From positions 1 through 7,018 of the forward strand of contig JAZRDM010000019.1 in NCBI GenBank assembly GCA_045660265.1: a DNA stretch of 7,018 bases. Direction: 5' to 3'. This stretch comes from Scatosoma sp045660265. GTDB taxonomy: Bacteria > Bacillota > Clostridia > Christensenellales > Borkfalkiaceae. This document shows, piece after piece, positions 1-5,486 of this stretch. How positions within the stretch are numbered: the first letter of the stretch is position 1; each line of letters begins with the position of its first letter. Both the position numbers and the translations under genes were made by a program. Below the pieces are notes generated by a model. That model was given only the letters and a program-made list of their open reading frames with translations. It had not been told where the DNA came from and searched no databases.

Positions 1-846
1 TTGCCTTAAACTTTCTCGATATTCGCGCGTGGTAAAACCGTGCTTTTCCTTAAAACGAGTGATGAAATATGGATAGCAAGTATAGCCAGACATGGTTGCG
101 ATTTTCATAGCGCTGAGTGTGGTTGTTTTTAAAAGATGTTCTGCGTTTAACATTTTTCTTTCATTGATGAAATCGGTGACGGTTTCCCCCGTTTTTTGTT
201 TAAATTTCTTGCAGAGATAAGAATGGGAAATGAAGAAATTTTTCGTGATATCTTCAATGGAAAAATAGGGGTCTAAACAATGCATCGTAATGAAATTTTT
301 TATATTCGTGATAAATACGTCCTCTTTAAGAGAAGAAATATTATTTTGTGGTTTTGAAAAGGAACTCAAAACAGAGAAAAACAACGCTAAAACAGCGTGA
401 TAAGAGAAAGAGGAGTCTTCTTTATTTTCGAGGATAAAATCTTTCAGCTCTTCGCGAATTTTTTTAGGGTCGGGATGTTTTTGCACGATATTTTGCAGGG
501 TGAAGCCGGTATCCTCTAAATAAGTGGGGGCAAAATCGCCGATGAACTCAAAAAAGATATGCGAAGGTGGATCGTCATTATTGGCGTAGGTGCGAAAGGG
601 AATATCTTTCGGCATTATAAAAACGTCGTTTGCATTTGCGGCATAACTTTTATTATTGATTTCGATATATTGCGTCCCTGATATAACGTAGAGCAGAGAA
701 TAATAAGGCTGAATACGGCGGAACGACTCCATGGTTTCGTGGCGGAAATCCCAAAAACCAAAGCCTATCATACGAAAATCGTTTTCTTGCCTATCCGTAA
801 CGGCGGAAAGACATTTTGAAAAATTAAAATTGAAATGTTTGTCCAT
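1..846 (-). CDS. AraC-family transcriptional regulator (3' end cut by window edge)
   Basis: My translation of the complement from the ATG at 846 stays open for 282 codons to base 1. The N-terminal part (about residues 25-105) looks like a cupin-type ligand-sensing domain: it has short beta-like stretches and the pattern NDVFIMPKDIPF at about 73-84. The C-terminal part (about 185-282) is an AraC DNA-binding domain. Its first helix-turn-helix lies at about 196-217 (SIEDI...SYLCKKFK) and its second at about 245-267, followed by the family signature FKEKHGFTTREYR at 265-277. Typical members are 270-300 residues, so very little is missing. It is divergent from the sugar operon and is probably its sugar-responsive activator. 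No Shine-Dalgarno precedes the ATG, which sits about 7 bases after a consensus -10. Met26 is an alternative start but also lacks a ribosome binding site. The family is secure; the ligand is unknown. Confidence 0.93.
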   Translation of the reverse strand, partial: MDKHFNFNFSKCLSAVTDRQENDFRMIGFGFWDFRHETMESFRRIQPYYSLLYVISGTQYIEINNKSYAANANDVFIMPKDIPFRTYANNDDPPSHIFFEFIGDFAPTYLEDTGFTLQNIVQKHPDPKKIREELKDFILENKEDSSFSYHAVLALFFSVLSSFSKPQNNISSLKEDVFITNIKNFITMHCLDPYFSIEDITKNFFISHSYLCKKFKQKTGETVTDFINERKMLNAEHLLKTTTLSAMKIATMSGYTCYPYFITRFKEKHGFTTREYRESLRQ

Positions 847-852
847 GGCTTT

Positions 853-882
853 ATTATAACAGAATAAAAAAAGTAATGTCAA
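853..882 (-). promoter_or_regulatory. Consensus sigma-A promoter of the AraC-type gene
   Basis: On the minus strand there is an exact TTGACA (882-877), an 18-bp spacer and an exact TATAAT (858-853). The predicted transcription start, about 6-8 bases past the -10, falls at roughly 847-845, on the gene's ATG (846-844). The transcript would therefore have almost no 5' leader. Both hexamers match the consensus perfectly, which suggests steady expression unless a protein blocks the site. Confidence 0.82.
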
Positions 883-939
883 GCGTTAAAAACGTATAAT
901 TTAGGATAAAAAAACTAAATAAATAGACAATATAGAGTA

Positions 940-967
940 TTTACATCGATATTTTTTATGTTATACT
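940..967 (+). promoter_or_regulatory. Probable promoter of the sugar operon
   Basis: TTTACA (940-945), a 16-bp spacer and TATACT (962-967) make a good but imperfect sigma-A promoter. Transcription would start near 973-976, leaving a leader of about 100 bases before the first gene. The imperfect hexamers and slightly short spacer suit a promoter helped by an activator such as the divergent AraC protein. That regulatory link is inference. Confidence 0.6.
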
Positions 968-998
968 ATTATTATAAACTAATATTTTAATGAAATTG

Positions 999-1058
999 CC
1001 CCAAAGGCGAAATGGATTTTGATGAGCAAACAGCATTTATCTTAATTTCGCTATGGGG
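999..1058 (+). promoter_or_regulatory. Leader inverted repeat / predicted mRNA hairpin
   Basis: The left arm at 999-1013 (CCCCAAAGGCGAAAT) pairs with the right arm at 1045-1058 (ATTTCGCTATGGGG). Seven continuous pairs (1007-1013 with 1045-1051) and a CCCC/GGGG clamp are joined through a single-base bulge (G1006) and one A/A mismatch. The loop is about 31 bases and may contain a minor inner stem. The hairpin ends 4 bases before the GGAGGG ribosome binding site at 1063 and has no T-run, so it is not an intrinsic terminator. It could be an mRNA stabiliser, a regulatory leader, or a DNA operator with spaced half-sites. I do not recognise a known riboswitch. Confidence 0.55.
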
Positions 1059-1062
1059 TATT

Positions 1063-1068
1063 GGAGGG
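1063..1068 (+). promoter_or_regulatory. Ribosome binding site of the oxidoreductase gene
   Basis: GGAGGG lies 9 bases before the ATG at 1078, a slightly long but workable spacing. It supports this ATG as the start and lies directly after the leader hairpin. Confidence 0.8.
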
Positions 1069-1077
1069 TAGAAGTAG

Positions 1078-2307
1078 ATGGAAGCGAAAAAAATTGCCAT
1101 TATCGGCTACGGCGGAAGAGGTAGAATTTACGGGCAATTTGCACTAGATTATCCTGAAAAATTTTCTTTGGTTGCAGTGGCGGATATTGATGAACAGCGT
1201 TTGCAGCCTTTGCAAGGAAAGGGGATAAAGACGTTTTTCGATTATAAGGAATTATTAAATTCCAATTTTGATTTAGACCTTGTAGTAATTTCAACGCAAG
1301 ACGCGCAACATAAAGAGCACGCTTTGTATGCAATGGAAAAAGGCTATGATTTATTGTTGGAAAAACCTGTTGCAACCACGCAAGAAGAATGCTTGGAAAT
1401 TTATCAATACGCAAAGTTGCACAATCGAAAAGTGTACGTATGTCATGTATTAAGATATTCGCCTTTCTATCAAACGATAAAGGATATTATCGATGAAGGA
1501 ACGATAGGGGAAATCGTCAATATTCACGCGCTTGAAGGGGTTGGGTATTATCACCATGCGCATAGTTACGTGCGTGGGCCTTGGCGTAGAAAAGAAATAT
1601 CGAGCCCTATGATTTTGGCGAAATGTTGCCACGATATGGATATCATTCGTTATCTTATCGGTGAAAAATGTATTTCTATCAATTCTTACGCTTCGAGAAA
1701 ATTTTTCCGTGAAGAAAACGCGCCGAAAGGGGCTGTGCAATATTGTTCAGCTTGTCCGTTGAGTGCAACGTGTACGTGGAATGCACAAAAGCTTTATACG
1801 ACGGACGATTATCGCTGGACGTCGTCATATTTCTTGACGAGCGAGAAAACGGACGAAAACATCTTAAAGGCGCTTAAAGGAACGCAATACGATAAATGCG
1901 TATTTTTAAACGATAACGACGTTGTGGACCATCAATCGACGATTATGTTGTTTGAGGGGGGGAAGACGGCGGTGCATACGATGACGGCATTTTCTCAACG
2001 CGTTTATCGGGATATCAAAATATTCGGAACAAAAGCAGAGCTTTACGGGCATATGGAAGATAGCTATATTGAAATTCGTCCTTTCGGCGGCGAAGTTCAA
2101 AGAATAGACGTGGATATTTCTAGGGCAACGTTGGGCGGGCATAGCGGCAGCGACTTCTTTATGATGGAGCAGCTCTATAACGAATTAAGCGGAATCCCCA
2201 GCAAAGGCATCACATATCTTGACGTTTCCATTGAAAGTCATTTGATGAGTTTTGCCGCGGAAGAAAGCCGTTTGCAAGGTGGCGCAACAAAAAAAATAAA
2301 CGATTAA
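1078..2307 (+). CDS. Gfo/Idh/MocA-family NAD(P)-dependent oxidoreductase
   Basis: The 409-residue cytoplasmic protein is probably a sugar or cyclitol dehydrogenase. The N-terminal Rossmann fold shows the dinucleotide motif GYGGRG at 10-15 and an acidic residue after strand 2 (VADID, 34-38), which fits NAD(H). The family EKP motif is at 95-97 with Lys96 as the usual catalytic lysine. The HDMD motif at 185-188 supplies the expected His and Asp at the active site. The alpha/beta C-terminal domain continues through DHQ (284-286) and FGTKAEL (316-322). An inserted segment carries C-x2-C-x5-C (Cys223, Cys226, Cys232) with a further Cys274, a possible metal site. At 409 residues it is longer than the common 330-380. 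The protein is first in the operon, 22 bases before the barrel gene. Family members include inositol, glucose-fructose and glycoside-acting enzymes, and the substrate here cannot be assigned. Confidence 0.93.
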   Translation: MEAKKIAIIGYGGRGRIYGQFALDYPEKFSLVAVADIDEQRLQPLQGKGIKTFFDYKELLNSNFDLDLVVISTQDAQHKEHALYAMEKGYDLLLEKPVATTQEECLEIYQYAKLHNRKVYVCHVLRYSPFYQTIKDIIDEGTIGEIVNIHALEGVGYYHHAHSYVRGPWRRKEISSPMILAKCCHDMDIIRYLIGEKCISINSYASRKFFREENAPKGAVQYCSACPLSATCTWNAQKLYTTDDYRWTSSYFLTSEKTDENILKALKGTQYDKCVFLNDNDVVDHQSTIMLFEGGKTAVHTMTAFSQRVYRDIKIFGTKAELYGHMEDSYIEIRPFGGEVQRIDVDISRATLGGHSGSDFFMMEQLYNELSGIPSKGITYLDVSIESHLMSFAAEESRLQGGATKKIND

Positions 2308-2329
2308 AAGGAAAAAGAAGAGCATACAT

Positions 2330-3502
2330 ATGGAACAGTTTAAAATTAGTTTTTGGAATTACGTAAAAATGGGTGTACTCGACGCAAAAAAAGCGGTAGA
2401 GGATTGGAAAGACGCTGGTTTTAATCTTGCAATGACTTTTGAATATGTTGCGGAAAAAGATAATCCTGCCGATATGTTGGAATTGTTAGACGCTTGTCAA
2501 GCAAAGGGAATAAAAGCCATCGTTTGCGATAAGAGAACGAGATATAGTCACTATATGGAAGTGGGAGAAGAAAATTTCCGCGCTGGCGTAAAAAAGGTGA
2601 TGGAAGAATTTGGCTTTCACGAAACCATTTATGGTTTTCACGTAGGAGACGAACCTAACAGCGAGGCATGGGAACCTGCAATTTCTGCATTTAAAATCGT
2701 CAAAGAAGAAGCGAATGGCAAGAAAGGTTTTATCAATATGTTCTCTTCTTGGGTTACGCCCGAATGTCCTTCCGTAATCGGCGCGTCTATTGATGAATAT
2801 GAAGATAAAGTGGTGGATTTTGTGCAACGCTCAGGCGCAGACATCGTTTCGTTTGATTGTTACGCGCAATGTATGTACACCGATAGAGAATTTGAGCAAG
2901 ACGAATTTTTGAGAAATTTACATATGTTTGCTTCGGCTGCGAAGAGAACGGGTTCGGAATTGTTTGTTTCCTTGTTGAGCGTAGGGCATTGGAATTATCG
3001 TGTACCTAACGAGGATGATATTCGTTGGCAACTGAATATGGCTGTGGCGCACGGCGCGACGGGTATGTTCTGGTTTTATTTCTATCAAAGACTTCTTGAG
3101 GAAAATTATCGTGGCGGTCCTATCAATCTTTTCTGGGAAAGAACGCCGATGTTTGATAAGATTTCTTTCCAAGATAGATTGTTTATGAAATACTACGCGC
3201 CTCGCTTAGAGGGATATAAAGTGGAAGACGTAAGCTATTTCCGTAGAACGTACGGCGGTTATCCCAAATTTACGGGGAATAAAGAACTCAAAGTTTTAGA
3301 AACGCTATTAAATAATGAAAGTATTTGCGTGAGCCGTTGGGTGAATGCAGAGGGCGCGGTGAAATATACGCTCGTGAATGTCGGCAGAGAGCTTCCCACT
3401 CGTTTGCGTGTGGAATTTGAAGGCGAATTGGCAAAGAATAACGGGAAATATTATTTTGCGCCCGGTCAGTTGATGATTTTTGACGAGGAAGGCGTTCTTT
3501 AA
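2330..3502 (+). CDS. Putative TIM-barrel glycoside hydrolase-like protein
   Basis: The 390-residue protein has no signal peptide or membrane segment, so it should act in the cytoplasm on imported sugar. The sequence reads as a (beta/alpha)8 barrel: strands at about 4-12, 31-40, 61-67, 100-109, 132-141, 170-178, 211-221 and 243-253, then a small beta-rich domain (about 300-390). Strand 4 ends in GDEP (106-109), the usual place of the acid/base Glu in clan-A-like glycosidases. Strand 6 ends in FDCY (175-178). Strand 7 ends in SVGHW (217-221) with no Glu where a retaining enzyme keeps its nucleophile. It may use another mechanism, such as the Asp-Glu substrate-assisted type of GH123, or be non-hydrolytic. 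The start follows a weak, purine-rich ribosome site (GAAGAG at 2317-2322), and the spacing to the previous gene indicates co-transcription. The barrel fold is likely; the enzyme activity is unproven. Confidence 0.72.
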   Translation: MEQFKISFWNYVKMGVLDAKKAVEDWKDAGFNLAMTFEYVAEKDNPADMLELLDACQAKGIKAIVCDKRTRYSHYMEVGEENFRAGVKKVMEEFGFHETIYGFHVGDEPNSEAWEPAISAFKIVKEEANGKKGFINMFSSWVTPECPSVIGASIDEYEDKVVDFVQRSGADIVSFDCYAQCMYTDREFEQDEFLRNLHMFASAAKRTGSELFVSLLSVGHWNYRVPNEDDIRWQLNMAVAHGATGMFWFYFYQRLLEENYRGGPINLFWERTPMFDKISFQDRLFMKYYAPRLEGYKVEDVSYFRRTYGGYPKFTGNKELKVLETLLNNESICVSRWVNAEGAVKYTLVNVGRELPTRLRVEFEGELAKNNGKYYFAPGQLMIFDEEGVL

Positions 3503-3527
3503 AGTGTGAATGCAACGTTCGATTTTA

Positions 3528-3572
3528 CGATAAGCGCATAAGATTGTTTACATAAATGTATCGATAAGCGCA
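3528..3572 (+). repeat. 11-bp direct repeat pair flanking a palindrome
   Basis: CGATAAGCGCA occurs at 3528-3538 and again at 3562-3572 without mismatch, and the 12-bp palindrome at 3549-3560 lies between the copies. The GCGC core in each copy is self-complementary, so the copies could also pair in RNA. I did not notice the repeat elsewhere in the window. Confidence 0.7.
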
Positions 3573-3596
3573 AGTTGCATAGAAGAAAAATTGGAT

Positions 3597-3602
3597 AGGA
3601 GG
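3597..3602 (+). promoter_or_regulatory. Strong ribosome binding site of the first permease
   Basis: AGGAGG is a full anti-SD match 7 bases before the ATG at 3610. It favours that ATG over the overlapping out-of-frame ATG at 3606 and is the strongest site in the operon. Confidence 0.85.
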
Positions 3603-3609
3603 ACGATGT

Positions 3610-4521
3610 ATGGTCATAATAGGAAAAAAGAAAAGCTTGGCGAGTAAAGGCGCTGGGATATTTGTCGTCTCGCTTTTGATAATTCCAATTGTGCATTGGT
3701 GTATTTTCTGGTTTGGGGTGAACGTAAATTCCATTTTAATGGCGTTTCAGTTGCCGACGGGAGAATGGTCGTTGGAAACTCTGCAATCGGTGGTACGTGA
3801 AATTATTAGCAATGAATCCAATGCGGATATAAATTTGCATACAGCAATAAGAAACACGCTCGTGTATTTCTTAAAAGATCTTTTGATGTTGCCTTTTCAG
3901 TTGGTCATTGCTTATTTCTTTTATAAAAAAATAACAGGGTATCGCGCGTTTCAGGTAATTTTTTATTTACCCTCGATTATCAGTGGCGTAGCGTTTGCGA
4001 CAATGTTTTCTAGCTTTGTTGCGTCGTCTGGGCCATTGGGGATATTGCTTAAAAATTTAGGCGTATCGCCTGTGCCGCAGCTGTTGGCAAATTCCGATTA
4101 TTCCACGAATACGATTTTGTTTTACACGATTTGGATTGGTTGGGGCGGCAATATGTTGCTTCTCGGCGGCGCACTTGCGAGAGTACCCATAGAAATTTTG
4201 GAATCGGCAAGATTAGACGGGATTAAACCTGCGCAAGAGTTGATTTATATGATTTTGCCTTTAATTTGGTCTACGTTATCAACCTTGCTTATTTTGAATA
4301 TGACGAGCTTATTCTTAGCGGACGGCCCGATTCTTTTGTTTACGAATGGGAAATATAAAACAGCAACGATTGGGTATTGGATATTCGATAAAGTATATTA
4401 TCAAGGGGTTGGCGCGTACAATTCCGTTTCGGCGGCAGGTTTGATATTCACGCTGATTGGCACGCCGATTATTCTGTTGGTAAAGCACCTCATCGAAAAA
4501 GTTCCCGTGGTGGAATATTAA
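3610..4521 (+). CDS. ABC sugar transporter permease, MalF/UgpA type (CUT1)
   Basis: The 303-residue inner-membrane protein forms half of the translocation channel of a CUT1 importer. A basic N-terminus (KKK at 6-8) leads into about six hydrophobic segments near 15-37, 83-105, 112-138, 166-190, 218-236 and 272-292. The EAA loop that docks on the ATPase is clear at about 197-220 (LESARLDGIKPAQE... then LPLIW). The invariant Gly and the preceding E-SARLD pattern mark it as the MalF-like subunit. The hydrophilic stretch between segments 1 and 2 (about 38-80) is moderate in size and lacks the large periplasmic loop of enterobacterial MalF, which is usual in Gram-positive relatives. The second permease follows 12 bases later, so the two are surely co-expressed. 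The sugar cannot be inferred from a permease alone. Confidence 0.94.
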   Translation: MVIIGKKKSLASKGAGIFVVSLLIIPIVHWCIFWFGVNVNSILMAFQLPTGEWSLETLQSVVREIISNESNADINLHTAIRNTLVYFLKDLLMLPFQLVIAYFFYKKITGYRAFQVIFYLPSIISGVAFATMFSSFVASSGPLGILLKNLGVSPVPQLLANSDYSTNTILFYTIWIGWGGNMLLLGGALARVPIEILESARLDGIKPAQELIYMILPLIWSTLSTLLILNMTSLFLADGPILLFTNGKYKTATIGYWIFDKVYYQGVGAYNSVSAAGLIFTLIGTPIILLVKHLIEKVPVVEY

Positions 4522-4529
4522 GGGGGTGG
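4522..4529 (+). promoter_or_regulatory. G-rich ribosome binding site abutting the preceding stop codon
   Basis: GGGGGTGG begins immediately after the TAA of the first permease and ends 4 bases before the ATG at 4534. Termination and re-initiation can be coupled here, which would keep the two permeases in equal amounts. Confidence 0.6.
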
Positions 4530-4533
4530 AAAG

Positions 4534-5436
4534 ATGATAAACGTAAAGAAAAAAATGTATCGTAAAGGCGACGGTGGAATTTTAACGCAAAAAACGCGTG
4601 GTGAAAAAATTTTATATGCCATTATGTTTGTTGTATTCCTGCTTCAATCGATAACGTTGATTGTTCCCGTTTTATGGATAATCATGTCCTCGTTCAAAGG
4701 CGCGCTTGAATATATGGGCGGATATGCATTCGATTTGCCTGAAAAATGGTTATTTTCCAATTATTCGTTGGCTTTTAAAGTGTTGAACGTTGGCGATACG
4801 AATTTCTTTGGAATGATATTCAATAGTTTATGGTATACCTGCATCACGACGTTTTTAGGGGTGTTTATGCCAGCTATGACGGGATACGTAATGTCGAAAT
4901 ATAAATTCCCAGGGAAAGAAGTCATTTTTAGCGTGGCGATTATATCTATGGTCATTCCCATTGTTGGTGCAACGGCATCCAGAATGAAGATTATTGCAGC
5001 GCTGAATATTTACGATTCCCCTTTGTATGTTATTGTGACGGCGTTGGGGGGATTCGGCGGTAGTTTCCTTGTGTATTACGGATTCTTTAAAGCGCTTAGT
5101 TGGAGCTATGCAGAGGCGATTATGATAGACGGCGGCGGACATTTTATAATCTTCTTTAAGGTTATGTTGCCGCAAGCCACGCCAATGCTTTTAACGTATG
5201 CGATTACGGGTGCGATTGGGAATTGGAACGAATATCAGACAATGATATTATTCTTGCCTAGCTTTCCCACGCTTGCCTCGGGGTTGTTTGAATATAAAGA
5301 AAACGCCGTGCGTGCGGCGAACTTCCCCGTTTACTTCGCAGGGCTTATTCTCTCGGTTATACCCACTATCGCATTGTTTTGCGTGTTTAGTAACCGTATT
5401 ATGACGAGCATTTCTATCGGTGGATTGAAAGGCTAG
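4534..5436 (+). CDS. ABC sugar transporter permease, MalG/UgpE type (CUT1)
   Basis: The 300-residue inner-membrane protein is the partner of the upstream permease. A basic N-terminal tail (about 1-25) precedes about six membrane segments near 27-51, 92-118, 130-150, 163-185, 215-240 and 266-288. The EAA loop is at about 192-213 (YAEAIMIDGGGHFIIF then FKVMLP), with the Asp-Gly-Gly core typical of MalG-type subunits. The C-terminus ends in the family signature GGLKG at 296-300. Length and layout are normal for the family. The lipoprotein gene follows after a 50-base A-rich gap. Together with the first permease it would form the heterodimeric channel. The ATPase is not in view. Confidence 0.94.
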   Translation: MINVKKKMYRKGDGGILTQKTRGEKILYAIMFVVFLLQSITLIVPVLWIIMSSFKGALEYMGGYAFDLPEKWLFSNYSLAFKVLNVGDTNFFGMIFNSLWYTCITTFLGVFMPAMTGYVMSKYKFPGKEVIFSVAIISMVIPIVGATASRMKIIAALNIYDSPLYVIVTALGGFGGSFLVYYGFFKALSWSYAEAIMIDGGGHFIIFFKVMLPQATPMLLTYAITGAIGNWNEYQTMILFLPSFPTLASGLFEYKENAVRAANFPVYFAGLILSVIPTIALFCVFSNRIMTSISIGGLKG

Positions 5437-5486
5437 TCAATAAAATAAAAAATAAAAATACAATATAGAAAATAAGGAGAAAAAAG
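5437..5486 (+). other. A-rich leader of the solute-binding protein gene
   Basis: The 50-base spacer is almost entirely A and T apart from the ribosome binding site AAGGAGA (5474-5480), which sits 6 bases before the ATG at 5487. An unstructured A-rich leader suits high translation of the abundant binding protein. TACAAT at 5459-5464 resembles a -10, but no -35 sits at the right distance, so I do not call a promoter. Confidence 0.55.

Larger units (their letters stand above)
847..1077. other. Divergent intergenic control region
   Basis: This non-coding stretch separates the regulator from the operon and is very AT-rich in its first 150 bases. It holds two outward-facing promoters whose -35 elements are 57 bp apart (883-939 between them) and a leader inverted repeat at 999-1058. 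AraC operators would be expected here. The only candidate direct repeat I see is AAACTAA at 912-918 and 976-982, which is too short and AT-rich to call an operator. Confidence 0.7.
3503..3609 (+). promoter_or_regulatory. Structured intergenic gap before the permease genes
   Basis: This is the largest gap inside the operon. It contains an exact 11-bp direct repeat, CGATAAGCGCA, at 3528-3538 and 3562-3572 (34-bp period). The palindrome TACAT-AA-ATGTA lies at 3549-3560 between the copies. An outer inverted repeat, ATGCAAC at 3510-3516 and GTTGCAT at 3574-3580, encloses everything. I see no convincing promoter (TTTACA at 3548-3553 lacks a good -10) and no T-run for a terminator. It may be an operator or an mRNA processing or stability element that separates expression of the enzyme genes from the transporter genes. 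Confidence 0.5.

Noticed and set aside
895..900. Exact TATAAT on the plus strand as another operon promoter
   Set aside because: No -35-like hexamer lies 16-18 bp upstream (the sequence there is AGTAAT), and there is no TGn extension. The 940-967 pair is better.
999..1058. Leader hairpin as an intrinsic terminator or attenuator
   Set aside because: The loop is long and the right arm is followed by TATTGGAGGG rather than a T-run, so it lacks the terminator signature.
1100..2142. Three minus-strand open frames opposite the oxidoreductase gene
   Set aside because: All lie inside a gene with strong family motifs and their translations show no domain or ribosome site.
3503..3609. CcpA catabolite-response site in the gap
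   Set aside because: Neither the palindrome nor the direct repeats fit the cre pattern TGWAANCGNTNWCA.
5425..5464. Internal promoter before the binding-protein gene (TTGAAA with TACAAT)
   Set aside because: The hexamers are 28 bp apart, far from the usual 16-18. The A-rich stretch offers chance matches only.
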